Shown here one piece after another: positions 10,001 through 16,499 of a stretch of DNA of 64,000 nt (position 1 is the stretch's first letter; every line of letters begins with the position of its first letter). This DNA comes from Shimia isoporae (GTDB lineage Bacteria > Pseudomonadota > Alphaproteobacteria > Rhodobacterales > Rhodobacteraceae), in the NCBI RefSeq assembly GCF_004346865.1, contig NZ_SMGR01000006.1, forward strand, positions 1-64,000, read 5' to 3'. The position numbers and the translations under genes were made by a program. A model generated the notes under the pieces. The model had not been told where the DNA came from. It was given only the letters and a program-made list of their open reading frames with translations, and searched no databases.

Positions 10001-10636
10001 GTTGGAAGGCGACGCAACAATGACACCGGTCGGGAGCGTCTCACTAAAGGTCATGTTGCTGACGACGCTGCCCCCAGCAGAATTATCGATCGTGTAGGTG
10101 ATTGTCGCGGTTTCGCCAGGGTTGATGTCGTTGGGCGAAATGGACTTGCTGAAAACCGGGCGTGCGGCCTCGACTGTTATACTGGCTGGCGACAGTGTGG
10201 CGCTCGCGGACTCCAGCGTCGTGAGAGTGGTCGCCGTATCGGTGTATGCGCCCGGAGTGGAGGCGGTTACATTGAAAGAAATCGTGCAGGTTTCGTTTCC
10301 GCCAAGAAAACCGTCATAAAATGCGAAGTTATTGGCGGCAAAGATGTCAATTGCACCAGTGCAGTCAGTTTGCCCGAGGCCAGGGACCAATTGAAGAGCG
10401 CCGGGAGTGCTCGTGAAAACGTGATTGAACTCAACTTCGGTAAGTGGCGTGGCCGAATTGTTTGTCAGCGTGAAGGTCGTCGTGGTCGTGGAGCCGGGCC
10501 CTATTGCCGTAGAACCGAACGATTGAAAGAATGTCGGCGCCGGCTCACTTGCCTGAGCGAACGCTTCGGAAGACGAAAAGATCGCAGCCGCGCACAACGA
10601 CGCCGCCACGAAGCGCTTCAAGGTCGTGAATTCCAT
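1028..10636 (-). CDS. Giant DUF11-like repeat protein with C-terminal autotransporter barrel
   Basis: 3202 residues. A Sec signal peptide covers residues 1-27 (hydrophobic core, predicted cut after AFA). About 21 tandem beta-sandwich repeats follow (residues ~30-2735). Each begins like PxFSKxFSPxTIxxGGTSTL, contains FTDxLPxG, and carries two cysteines (TTCTGG and ATCTI contexts) that could form one disulfide per repeat. Residues ~2735-2835 look like a prealbumin/SpaA-like domain with two further cysteines. A short charged, probably helical stretch follows (RQKTVDTINEFLSRRADL), then a C-terminal ~270-residue beta-barrel of autotransporter type, alternating and aromatic rich. It probably sits in the outer membrane and exposes a long fibre acting as adhesin or surface layer (inference). 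The last residues are IGSGPAR rather than the usual terminal Phe/Trp. The gene has its own terminator. AGGGATGGGA precedes the ATG. Confidence 0.85.
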   Translation of the reverse strand: MEFTTLKRFVAASLCAAAIFSSSEAFAQASEPAPTFFQSFGSTAIGPGSTTTTTFTLTNNSATPLTEVEFNHVFTSTPGALQLVPGLGQTDCTGAIDIFAANNFAFYDGFLGGNETCTISFNVTASTPGAYTDTATTLTTLESASATLSPASITVEAARPVFSKSISPNDINPGETATITYTIDNSAGGSVVSNMTFSETLPTGVIVASPSNASSNCSASFYTGGVFSPVSGSNSISLASGGGLNVAAVDSASTCTLTVDVVGSAIGLYELSSSSLAYLNGFTPGTTGLSTALFNVEVDAPDDAPILSKSFTDDPVSAGALATLEFTIQNRERNFSATSVAFTDDLNSMLAGATFESLLGNTCGGAITGVGSASLGLSGGTIAAASDCKISASIRIPGAAAAGEYTNTTSDITAVVNSVAVTGNTATAPLFVRSASTPSFTKSFIDDPVASGGAVTIRYEITNNDGAQALTGVNFTDNLSDFVGNTAQLVPGTPPANCGGSAVFASYTPSISSAGILFSSGEIPAGATCTLDVVMTLNDGLASGNYASTTDELSGQIGGTAVSAGTASDTLVVNAGGVSLSMSKSFDADSVLPGGTVNVTFEIGSGAESAADADALTFFDDLFASGNDFPTGTTFQGTPTNSCGGSVALENSNSLLRLTGGSISPNSTCTVSAAISIPATAGTAVYNNTTSELTGTSGGNPVSAPAATDELTIVGFDPSGITRSFVPNSVVPGETFLVRYTYANSSALPVTIGANLDVLVNLLSGLTLNPTPVTDTCSIAPSISTFVLFASGTIPANGQCIIEVEATVPAGSTPGTYGQGMSVASVGGLDFAPLTATLTVESITPELSKSFTDPDIEPGGSSSITFSMANTSDRAMSDISFTDNLDAMLSGTIIDSVSDTCGGTPTGTGSGSFAYSGGSLAASSSCTATVNFTIPVDALPGSYSNTTSAITAVVGGIGYSGIAATSNLTVTSPGAPTFSKSFSGPAAPGSTTTLSFSITNTDASSSINNLRFSDDLSAVISGLTATVLPSTPCGAGSTLTGTSTLVLDGANLAASATCNFDVTLQVPASATAGDYTNTTSALFRSGVALASPASATLSIVPPPAFSMAYATPSIAQGGTSNLVLTIDNTSGVLPANALDFTFTLPANTTLSTPSAAATTCTGGTLTALNGGNTIAYTGGTVAAGATCTVSANVTSVTTGSYPSTTGDLTSSLGNSGTANATLAVTAAPVPAFTKAYASSTLEQGATTTLTFTINNTALIAANTLDFTDNMPTGSVVAAVPNASSTCTGGTLTAVAGTGVISYTGGSLAASSQCQIAVDVYGNAPLSATNTTGDLTSSLGNSGQATAGLSVTAAPTPGFSKVFAPDTVVQGANSRLTFTINNTSLLPANSLSFTDTLPAGMIVAEAGSNVSADCGGTVTAVASSGSISLSGGTLAAGTSCTIAIDVQTTGSGAMLNTSSALGSSLGAGGTASDTLNVTPAPIPSLTAAFSPAAVAVGGTSRLTLTLSNATALLAASDLEMTSALPTGLELANPVNLSANCTGIAVTAATGTTALDTDGGSVDAGATCTIAVDVVSTGSGALGYAPAIATSLGTTPTASATLNVNPSPVPVFSKSFSPSTIDQGGTSTLTFQIDNTAAFLAATALAFDDDMPVGMRVAPTPNVATTCGAGVLTAPAGDDEISFNGGTVAAGTSCTVQLDVVAETSGVLNNSSERLTSSAGTSGEASATLRVNPAPSPMFSKAFAPASVTLGDESTLTFTISNPATLVSSTGIAFTDPLPAGMTIANDSTNATTTCSGGSVTAALGGSSVSFSGGSLAPGASCTISVDVVSTANGALVNTSGLLSSSSGQAGPAIATLSVGGADVPSFSKSFSPSTIPFGGTSTLTFEMRNTAAVDATNAAFTDTLPTGVTVAATPNVTSNCASGSVIASGSSISLASGTLSARSSCTISVDVVGANAGTAINTSGALTSSLGNSGGANASLQIETPVVPLISKTFAPSTINVGETAAMTINIDNSGSLADAASMLLIDNLPTGVVVSGTPSTTCSVGGSFTSTATQIQLTSGTVPSSSSCQINATVQGVAAGNFTNVTNRVTSSLGNSGSASATLTVNAAPTPGFSKSFSPSSVAQGAESTLTFTIDNSASAVAITGLAFTNNLPSGITIATDSANASTTCSGGSISAATGSSVISYSGGSVPAGATCTLSVDILAAGGTSVTNTTSNLSTDIGNSGVASASLSISAAPAPAFSKVFSPNTVDQGVETTLTFTIDNSASLVDATSLDFTDSLPEGITVATDSANASTTCTGGTLTAATGSDTISYSGGTVGAGAVCTISVDILAAGSNNVTNTTGNLTSSLGDSGTASANLSINGATPPAFTKVFAPDNIAQGDSTVMTLTFDNGANFIDATAVSITDNFPAGMQVAATPSASTTCIGGTLTATGGASTVTYSGGTIPAGSSCEVSVVITATASGNLTNTTEALTTSIGNSGTATDVLSVTAAPVLAFTAAFDPASIGQGGTTTLTLTLDNVGRFVDATAAAVSGTLPAGISFAASPNLSNTCTGTATASGSTLSLSGGSVAANTSCEVSVDVTSTTIASHAFNTGDLTSSLGNSGPANAALTVTTAPTPEISYAFAPTTIEQFEISTLTLNIDNSGAFIGFSPLTFDYAFPAGLQIAPDPNVTSTCTGISTTATAGGTSIATSGGSLAALSSCEVTVDVTSSTISVIDASAGTLSGWAGREATGSVTLTVLEATTGTITIVQNADVDDTFRYTSATRGLNFSIATTAGTGQFGPYTIPAGSYQIAQQRPSGSGNTSLVCSDDDSGTDAETGVINIELGVRENLVCTFVSINTRQKTVDTINEFLSRRADLILANEPSNGRRIGRLNKDYDTATRASFNDGDLKALNPFEFDLTTIGSGNYSFATSLAAIENSVSQAGLVFGGDAGGGTWIENRRWDIWAEGIWQRFEGGTASSGHFGMLSLGADYVLDRNTLVGAMLQIDDMDNTDSSANSSTKGTGWLVGPYLTKRLSETLYFDGRVAYGQSRNTVSPFGTYADDFDGERWLARAQITGDFDRGNWTIQPNASLAYFQEMQRSYTDSVGVVIPSQTVALGQFSFGPTIKGNFAASGGLAYQPVFALDAIYNFGDTWGTTVTNPNAPQTQGWRGRLKAGVNFTTAGGATFNFSGTYDGIGRSDFEAWGLSFDINIPIGSGPAR
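2435..7335 (-). repeat. Homogeneous block of 13 tandem ~126-residue repeats inside the giant gene
   Basis: Repeats 9-21 of the giant protein (residues ~1100-2735) are nearly equal in length and mostly end with a LTSSLGNSG-type segment, followed by an alternating hydrophobic strand and a Pro-containing linker. Repeats 17 (about 3930-4313) and 18 (about 3546-3929) are the closest pair. They share TDSANASTTC and SVDILAAG almost unchanged, which suggests a recent internal duplication. Repeat boundaries were set by eye from the FSK start motif. Confidence 0.8.
7336..10555 (-). repeat. Divergent block of 8 longer repeats inside the giant gene
   Basis: Repeats 1-8 (residues ~28-1100) are about 125-145 residues long and less alike. 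They keep the KSF...PG start and the two cysteines, but several carry TDDPV-type openings and NTTSELTG or NTTSDITAV endings instead of LTSSLGNSG. The two classes imply that the C-terminal block expanded later than the N-terminal block. Confidence 0.7.
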
Positions 10637-10916
10637 TTATTCCCATCCCTCAGGGCGCCTTTTGTCCGTTCGGCGCCTCTAACTTATTTCGGCTTTTGGC
10701 CGATTAATGATTTGAATTCCCTCTACACCCGCACTCGTGACTCAAGAATACAATCTGATTCGAATTTTACCTTACCATCGGTTGCGTTGCTTGGGGGATA
10801 CAGGCGCTGAAATCTTGTGCAGGTTGTGCGCGGCGAAAATTTTCCAATTTGTTCTTTATTGTGCGCTGGTGGTTTTGCCAGTTTGCCATATTTTTTGAAT
10901 TTTTTATGGTTTTAGC
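10637..10916. other. AT-rich intergenic region between divergent giant gene and glpD
   Basis: No credible gene is present. The part near the giant gene holds two GGCGCC words (10654-10659 and 10671-10676) that could fold as a 6-bp leader hairpin, and a TCGGC/GCCGA mini-hairpin at 10689-10703. The part near glpD is markedly AT rich, with several T tracts at 10847-10910. No sigma-70 promoter for the giant gene could be fixed with confidence. Confidence 0.5.
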
Positions 10917-10963
10917 TTGACGATGACCGTCAAATTAAGTTCGAAAGGGTTCGTATTTTTTCG
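10917..10963 (+). promoter_or_regulatory. Candidate GlpR operator/promoter upstream of glpD
   Basis: TTCG occurs at 10940-10943, 10950-10953 and 10960-10963, exactly one helical turn apart. DeoR-family repressors are known to bind direct or inverted short repeats spaced by about a turn. Just upstream is a perfect dyad, TTGACG (10917-10922) and CGTCAA (10928-10933) with a 5-nt spacer; its left arm resembles a -35 box. The arrangement sits directly against the glpD start, as expected for a repressor site. Binding by the regulator at 121-885 is inferred. Confidence 0.45.
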
Positions 10964-10974
10964 TGAGCGAACAC

Positions 10975-12558
10975 ATGGCATCGACCAAAGAAAACCCAAA
11001 AGACATTTTCATCATTGGCGGCGGCATTAACGGCTGTGGGATTGCGCGAGACGCTGCCGGCCGCGGGCTGAGCGTGGAACTGGCCGAAATGAAAGACCTT
11101 GCGTGGGCAACATCCAGCGCATCGACCAAGTTATTTCACGGTGGACTAAGGTATCTGGAATATTTCGAGGTCCGGTTGGTGCGAGAAGCATTGATCGAGC
11201 GGGAAACGCTCTTGTCCGCAATGCCGCACATCAGTTGGCCAATGCGTTTCGTGCTTCCCATGCATCGCGACATGCGCTTTGACAACGATACTCCGACATC
11301 CCGCATATTGAGTTTCGTCATGCCTTGGATGAAGGGACGGCGTCCCGCATGGTTGATCCGTCTCGGACTGTTTATGTACGACCATCTGGGTGGTCGCAAA
11401 ATTTTGCCGGGCACCAAAACGCTGGATCTTTCCAAAGACGAAGCGGGTGTGCCCCTCCATGACAAGTTTCAGCGGGCTTTCGAATACAGTGACTGTTGGG
11501 TAGAAGACAGCCGCCTTGTTGTTCTGAACGCTCGGGATGCCGAGGCTCGCGGCGCAGTTATCCAAACAGGAACAAAAGTTGTTTCGGCTCGTCGCGACGG
11601 CGGCGTCTGGCGGATTGAAAAAGAGCACTTGGACACAGGCGCAAGTTCGGTGAGTTACGCCAAGGCATTGGTCAACGCGGGCGGGCCTTGGGTCGCTGAT
11701 GTGATCGAAGGCGTCCTGAGCCAGAACACAAGCGCAGGAATTCGACTGGTCCGCGGTAGCCACATCGTAACCAAGCGCTTGTTTGACCATAACCGATGTT
11801 ACTTTTTTCAAGGTTCTGACGGACGGATCATTTTTGCAATTCCATATCAGGAAGACTTCACGCTGATCGGCACGACCGACAAAGAGCACGAAGACGCCAA
11901 CGCAAGACCGGAGTGCACAGACGAGGAAGCCCAGTATCTTTGCAACTTCGCGTCGGAGTATTTCAAACGGCCTGTCTCAATGAGCGACATCGTTTGGCGA
12001 TACAGTGGCGTTCGTCCGCTTTATGATGATGGCGCAAGTTCCGCGACTGCCGCGACCCGCGATTATGTGCTGAAGCTGGAAGGGGATGATGCTCCGGTAT
12101 TGAATGTATTCGGCGGAAAGATCACGACCTACCGCAAGCTCGCAGAAGCAGCGATGGAAAAGCTGATGCCGTTCTTTAAGGATGCAGGCAGCGCTTGGAC
12201 GGCGGGTGTTCCAATGCCGGGTGGAAATTTTGAAGTTGATGGTGTCGAGGACCTCATTGCATCGCTTCAATCCAGATACCCATTCCTCACCGCAGCATGG
12301 GCGAAGCGGCTTGTGCGAGCATATGGAACCGAGGCGCAGGAGATGCTTGGGGACGCGAAAGTTTCCGAAGACCTGGGATTTTCCTTTGGCGCGACCCTCA
12401 CGGAACGGGAAGTGCGATGGTTGATGCAAAGAGAATACGCCACCTCTGCTGAAGACATCGTCTGGCGTCGTTCCAAGCTAGGTTTGCGGATGTCGAACGC
12501 GGAGATTGAGGCACTTGACGCGCATGTTGCGGCAGCGCGGCAAAATGCTCCTGCCTAG
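10975..12558 (+). CDS. glpD: Glycerol-3-phosphate dehydrogenase (FAD, quinone-linked)
   Basis: Oxidises glycerol-3-phosphate to dihydroxyacetone phosphate at the membrane and passes electrons to quinone. Near the N-terminus is the FAD-binding GGGINGCG motif, followed by ATSSASTKLFHGGLRYLE, diagnostic for GlpD. PYQEDFTLIGTTD and FGGKITTYRKLAE lie in the substrate and FAD lobes, and the C-terminal domain has the expected length (527 residues from this ATG). A GTG at 10963 in frame would add four residues; neither start has a strong Shine-Dalgarno. The ATG is preferred because it leaves the phased TTCG operator outside the coding region. A terminator follows at 12603. Confidence 0.93.
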   Translation: MASTKENPKDIFIIGGGINGCGIARDAAGRGLSVELAEMKDLAWATSSASTKLFHGGLRYLEYFEVRLVREALIERETLLSAMPHISWPMRFVLPMHRDMRFDNDTPTSRILSFVMPWMKGRRPAWLIRLGLFMYDHLGGRKILPGTKTLDLSKDEAGVPLHDKFQRAFEYSDCWVEDSRLVVLNARDAEARGAVIQTGTKVVSARRDGGVWRIEKEHLDTGASSVSYAKALVNAGGPWVADVIEGVLSQNTSAGIRLVRGSHIVTKRLFDHNRCYFFQGSDGRIIFAIPYQEDFTLIGTTDKEHEDANARPECTDEEAQYLCNFASEYFKRPVSMSDIVWRYSGVRPLYDDGASSATAATRDYVLKLEGDDAPVLNVFGGKITTYRKLAEAAMEKLMPFFKDAGSAWTAGVPMPGGNFEVDGVEDLIASLQSRYPFLTAAWAKRLVRAYGTEAQEMLGDAKVSEDLGFSFGATLTEREVRWLMQREYATSAEDIVWRRSKLGLRMSNAEIEALDAHVAAARQNAPA

Positions 12559-12602
12559 AGACACCCCATACAATTGATCTTTGCCCGTTGGCGGCATATA
12601 GG

Positions 12603-12637
12603 AAGCCTGCACGTTGCTGTCGTGCAGGCTTTTCTGT
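12603..12637 (+). terminator. Terminator after glpD
   Basis: An 11-bp perfect stem (12603-12613 with 12621-12631) with a 7-nt loop is followed by TTCTGTT. It lies 44 bp after the glpD stop and well before the icd ribosome-binding site. Confidence 0.8.
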
Positions 12638-12735
12638 TGCGGCAGCTGAGGAGATTTTGACGAGAATTCCGGCGGTATCCGCCTTCGAAGGACCAGTCAC
12701 AGACACCCCGAACCCGAAAAAAGGTTGTGAGAAAA

Positions 12736-14952
12736 ATGGCAGAAAACAAGACCCCCGACATTCTGTATACAATTGTAGACGAAGCGCCCGAGCTGGCCTC
12801 GGCCTCTTTCCTGCCGATCATTCGCAAGTTCGTATCCGCTGCAGGTATCACTGTGGGTACACCGGACATTTCTCTCGCGGGCCGCATCATCGCGACCTTC
12901 CCGGAGAATTTGACAGACGCGCAGCGCCAATCCGACGATCTGGCTGCTCTGGGCGAACTGGTTAAAACGCCGGACGCCAACGTCATCAAGCTGCCGAACA
13001 TCTCTGCTTCGGTGCCCCAACTGGTGGCGGCCATTGAAGAACTGCAAGGTCAGGGATACGACATCCCGTCTTACCCGGAAGATCCACAGACCGACGACGA
13101 GAAGGCGATACGCGCACGTTTTGACGCTATCAAGGGCTCCGCTGTTAACCCGGTTTTGCGTGAAGGCAACTCGGATCGTCGCTCTGCTCGTGCGGTGAAA
13201 AACTTCGCTCAGAACAACCCTCACTCCATGGGCGCATGGGAAGGCTCCTCCAAGACCAAGGTGTCTTCCATGCCAGGCAACGACTTTTATGCAAACGAAG
13301 TTTCCGCCACCATCTCCGCCGCTCAGGCTGGTGACGCGAAAATCGAATTTGTCGCCAAAGACGGCGACGTGACAGTGCTAAAAGACAGCTACCCGCTGGA
13401 AGAAGGTACCGTGGCCGACGCGACCTTCATGTCTGCAGCAGCACTCGGCAGCTTCCTTGCAGGCGCGATCGATGACACCAAGGCCGACGGCACCATGTTC
13501 TCCCTGCACATGAAAGCCACCATGATGAAGGTCTCCGACCCGATCATCTTCGGCCACGCCGTGAAAGCATGGCTGGGTCCGGTTTGGGACGCACACGGCG
13601 ACGCGATTGCAGCCGCCGGCGGTTCCCCGAATTCCGGTCTGGGTGCGGTTCTGGCCGCGATCGACACGCTGGACAACGCCGAGGCGATCAAAGCTGAAAT
13701 CGCCGCGCTGGATCGTCCGTCCATGTATATGGTCGACAGCGACAAAGGCATCACCAACCTGCACGTGCCATCCGATGTGATCATCGATGCCTCCATGCCC
13801 GCCGTGATCCGCGCTGGCGGCAAAGGCTGGGACGAAGCCGGCAACAAGGGTGACACCAACTGTGTGATCCCGGATCGTTGCTACGCCTCCGTCTACGACG
13901 AAACCATCAATTTCTTCAAAGCCAATGGCGCGCTTGACGTGACGACCGCTGGCTCTGTGGCCAACGTTGGCCTGATGGCACAGAAGGCCGAAGAGTACGG
14001 CTCTCACCCAACCACGTTCGAAGCACCAGCGGCGGGGGCCATCCGTATCGTGCTGGAAAATGGCGACGTGCTGCATGAACATAATGTGGAGACCGGCGAC
14101 ATCTGGCGCTCCTGCACCGTGAAGAAAGCCCCCATCGAGAACTGGATCGAGCTGGCGATGGACCGTCAGCGCCTGACCGGTTCTGAGGCGATCTTCTGGC
14201 TGGACGCAAACCGCGCCCACGATGCTGAGCTGATCAAATACGTGACCCCAGCTCTGGAAGCGGCTGGCAAAGCCGACCTGTTCCAGATCATGGCCCCACG
14301 CGAAGCCACGGCGCAGTCGCTCAAAACCATCACCGCCGGCAACGACAGCATCGCCATCACCGGCAACGTGCTGCGTGACTACCTGACCGACCTCTTCCCG
14401 ATCCTTGAGCTCGGCACCTCCGCCAAAATGCTCTCCATCGTGAAGCTGATGAAAGGTGGCGGCCTGTTTGAAACCGGTGCCGGTGGTTCCGCGCCCAAGC
14501 ACGTGCAGCAGTTGGTCGAAGAAAACCACCTGCGTTGGGACTCCATGGGTGAGTTCTGCGCACTTGGCGAAAGCCTGAACTTCCTCGCGGACGTGAAAGG
14601 CAACGTTAAGGCTGGTGTTCTGGGTGTCGCTGCCGAGGCCGCAACCCAAGGCATTCTGGACGACAACCGTTCGCCATCGCGCAAAGTGGGCCAGCCTGAC
14701 AACCGCGACAGCCACTACTGGTTCGCGCGTTATTGGGCCGAAGCCCTAGCGGCGCAGTCTGACGATGCGGATCTGGCGGCAGAGTTCGCGGGTGTGGCCA
14801 AGGCGCTGGCAGAGGGCGAAGCAGCCATTCTGGCAGAATTCGCAGCGGCGCAGGGTCCGGCAGCGGAGATCGGCGGCTACTATCGTCCGTCGGTGGAGCT
14901 GAAGGCGAAAGTGATGCGCCCAAGCGCGACTCTGAACGCGATTATCGGCTAA
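12736..14952 (+). CDS. icd: Isocitrate dehydrogenase, NADP-dependent, monomeric type
   Basis: 738 residues, the size of the monomeric IDH-II family, which converts isocitrate to 2-oxoglutarate with NADP in the TCA cycle. Characteristic segments are seen: [31 protein letters not shown] (split across the family's phosphate-binding region), [17 protein letters not shown] and [13 protein letters not shown]. The ATG at 12736 follows AAAAAAGG at reasonable spacing; an in-frame GTG at 12727 is an alternative. The last ~170 bases (14781-14952) occur again in decayed form at 16197-16359, which suggests the 3' end has been involved in an integration or recombination event. Confidence 0.95.
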   Translation: MAENKTPDILYTIVDEAPELASASFLPIIRKFVSAAGITVGTPDISLAGRIIATFPENLTDAQRQSDDLAALGELVKTPDANVIKLPNISASVPQLVAAIEELQGQGYDIPSYPEDPQTDDEKAIRARFDAIKGSAVNPVLREGNSDRRSARAVKNFAQNNPHSMGAWEGSSKTKVSSMPGNDFYANEVSATISAAQAGDAKIEFVAKDGDVTVLKDSYPLEEGTVADATFMSAAALGSFLAGAIDDTKADGTMFSLHMKATMMKVSDPIIFGHAVKAWLGPVWDAHGDAIAAAGGSPNSGLGAVLAAIDTLDNAEAIKAEIAALDRPSMYMVDSDKGITNLHVPSDVIIDASMPAVIRAGGKGWDEAGNKGDTNCVIPDRCYASVYDETINFFKANGALDVTTAGSVANVGLMAQKAEEYGSHPTTFEAPAAGAIRIVLENGDVLHEHNVETGDIWRSCTVKKAPIENWIELAMDRQRLTGSEAIFWLDANRAHDAELIKYVTPALEAAGKADLFQIMAPREATAQSLKTITAGNDSIAITGNVLRDYLTDLFPILELGTSAKMLSIVKLMKGGGLFETGAGGSAPKHVQQLVEENHLRWDSMGEFCALGESLNFLADVKGNVKAGVLGVAAEAATQGILDDNRSPSRKVGQPDNRDSHYWFARYWAEALAAQSDDADLAAEFAGVAKALAEGEAAILAEFAAAQGPAAEIGGYYRPSVELKAKVMRPSATLNAIIG

Positions 14953-14975
14953 GAACGAAAGCGGTTTTATCAGCG

Positions 14976-15001
14976 GGCCACCTTTGGGTGGCCTGTTTTT
15001 C
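14976..15001 (+). terminator. Terminator after icd
   Basis: A perfect 7-bp GC stem (14976-14982 with 14987-14993) with a TTTG tetraloop is followed by TGTTTTT, 23 bp after the icd stop. Confidence 0.85.
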
Positions 15002-15085
15002 TGTTGGGGTCTAGCCTGAGGTGTACGGGGTGGTATGGTTTTGCTCCAAACACCGTCTTTCTTATCTCGGGATATTGTGAGTTTG

Positions 15086-16120
15086 ATGCAAAAGAGGACG
15101 TGTCACATCCATCTCGGCTTGCACAAGACTGGGTCAACGTCGATTCAGCAAGCTTTGAAGGGGTTTGAAAACTCCAGAGTCAGATATCTGAGACTTAGTG
15201 ATGCCAATCACTCCCAGATGCTGATGGCGGCGTATCTAGAGGGTTCGGCCCGAAATATCCTCGGTCAAGGAGGCATGGCGGCGAGCGATGCAAGGCGGGC
15301 AATAATCGCGGAGCTGAAAAAGGACGACCGCGACGTAATCATTTCCGCTGAAGAGTTAACGCAGTCTTTCAATAAAGCCGCTATCGAGCGCATGGTTTCT
15401 GATTTGCGTGAAGCGTTCGGTCAGATTTCGGCGGTTGCGTATATCAGGGAACCCGCGTCAGATTTGGTCAGCCGAACGCAGCAAATCATGCGGACCACTT
15501 CTTCGCGTTCGTTTGAAAAAGTGGTTCGACCCAGAGAATTTCAGTCAAAGCTTTCTCCCTGGCTAAAGTGCCTAGGTGCTGAAAATGTCGATTTGGTCCC
15601 CTTCGAAAAAGACCGTCTGCACGAAGGGGATGTCGTATTAGACTATTGTTTCAAAATGGGAATTACACCTTCGCAAATTTACAAAACCAAGCACAATGTT
15701 TCGCCCTCCGGCGAAGCCATTATCTTGGCGAACCATTTCCATCAACTGGCAGAGAAAAAACGCCGTTGGATCATTAACGAGTGCAAATACAGCGCTTTTG
15801 CGAGGCAGTTGGCAAATGGGGTTCTTGGCTTTGGGCAAAGCCAGTTTTCTTTAGCGCCTGAGTTGATCGAGAGTTCGCTTCACGGGTCGGCGCCAGATAT
15901 AGACTGGTTGTTAGGCAAGCTGGACCATCCGTTCTCGCCATACGTGCCACCAAATAATGGACTTGAGTTGCAAAGTAGCGAGCATGTCGCGCAGTTGGTG
16001 AGCGATATCGAGGAGGATTTTTTTGCTTGGTGGAGCTCTGGAGTTCCAATGCATCGAAGAGCTCGGATTTTCTTGTCGGAATACAACCGGCTCGCAAAAA
16101 CCAAAAAGCGATGGATGTAA
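15086..16120 (+). CDS. Sulfotransferase-like protein (P-loop PAPS-binding fold)
   Basis: A protein of 344 residues from this ATG; an upstream ATG at 15035 would add 17. The N-terminus reads HIHLGLHKTGSTSIQQ, the 5'-phosphosulfate loop of carbohydrate sulfotransferases. Near residue 118, AYIREPASDLVSRTQQ matches the 3'-phosphate binding motif (R-x-P-x5-S). The C-terminal half is not recognisable. The start at 15086 is preferred because the family places the loop within the first 20 residues. Codon use is visibly AT-richer than icd. The gene lies between icd and a decayed duplicate of the icd 3' end, so acquisition by transfer is likely. The substrate is unknown; a surface polysaccharide is a reasonable guess, since a capsule operon lies 2.3 kb downstream. 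Confidence 0.65.
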   Translation: MQKRTCHIHLGLHKTGSTSIQQALKGFENSRVRYLRLSDANHSQMLMAAYLEGSARNILGQGGMAASDARRAIIAELKKDDRDVIISAEELTQSFNKAAIERMVSDLREAFGQISAVAYIREPASDLVSRTQQIMRTTSSRSFEKVVRPREFQSKLSPWLKCLGAENVDLVPFEKDRLHEGDVVLDYCFKMGITPSQIYKTKHNVSPSGEAIILANHFHQLAEKKRRWIINECKYSAFARQLANGVLGFGQSQFSLAPELIESSLHGSAPDIDWLLGKLDHPFSPYVPPNNGLELQSSEHVAQLVSDIEEDFFAWWSSGVPMHRRARIFLSEYNRLAKTKKRWM

Positions 16121-16196
16121 TTTGCCAATCAGGTCGCAGATGTTTGGTTTGGACACCGAAGCAAAACTTGCGTTGTAACCGCGACTCTGTTGCGTA

Positions 16197-16359
16197 AGAG
16201 TTCGCGGGTGTGGCCAAGGCGCCGGCAGAGAGCGAAGCGGCCACTCTGGCAGAGTTGGAAGCGGCGTAGGGTCCAGGCAGCGGCTACTTCCGTCCTTCGG
16301 CGGAACTGAAGGCGAAAGTGACGAGCCCGTCTGCGAAGCTGAACGTAATTATCGGCTAA
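16197..16359 (+). pseudogene. Decayed duplicate of the icd 3' end
   Basis: This segment aligns with the last 172 bases of icd (14781-14952) with about 85% identity by eye. The first 25 bases are identical, and both copies end with ATTATCGGC and TAA. The copy has a 9-base deletion and an in-frame TAG at 16267-16269, and no start of its own. The translated pieces (FAGVAKAPAES, AELKAKV, NVIIG) parallel the IDH C-terminus. It lies in a 379-base stretch with no other gene. Known parallel: E. coli e14 integrates in icd and leaves a second icd 3' fragment. Confidence 0.85.
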
Positions 16360-16499
16360 GGCTGAACGATAGCTTGAGAATGAGAGCCTTCCCAAGCGGG
16401 GCGGCATTTATTCGGGTATTGTCCACGTGAGATAACGCAATGGTTGTGATGCGGGCATCGGTTCGCCTATCTTTTGGGTGGGCAGACTGAAAGAGACAA

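Noticed and set aside
2435-10555. Tandem repeats considered as a CRISPR-like or non-coding array
   Set aside because: The period is about 380 bp, the frame is open throughout, and the similarity is at protein level with two conserved cysteines; there is no short constant repeat with variable spacers.
13378-14715. A 445-residue minus-strand open frame inside icd
   Set aside because: Antisense to a full, well-conserved icd; its His/Gly/Val-rich composition is that of the reverse complement of GC-rich codons and no family is recognisable.
15035-15085. Upstream ATG at 15035 as the sulfotransferase start
   Set aside because: It would place 17 non-family residues before the phosphosulfate-binding loop, which in relatives begins within a few residues of the start; kept as an alternative.
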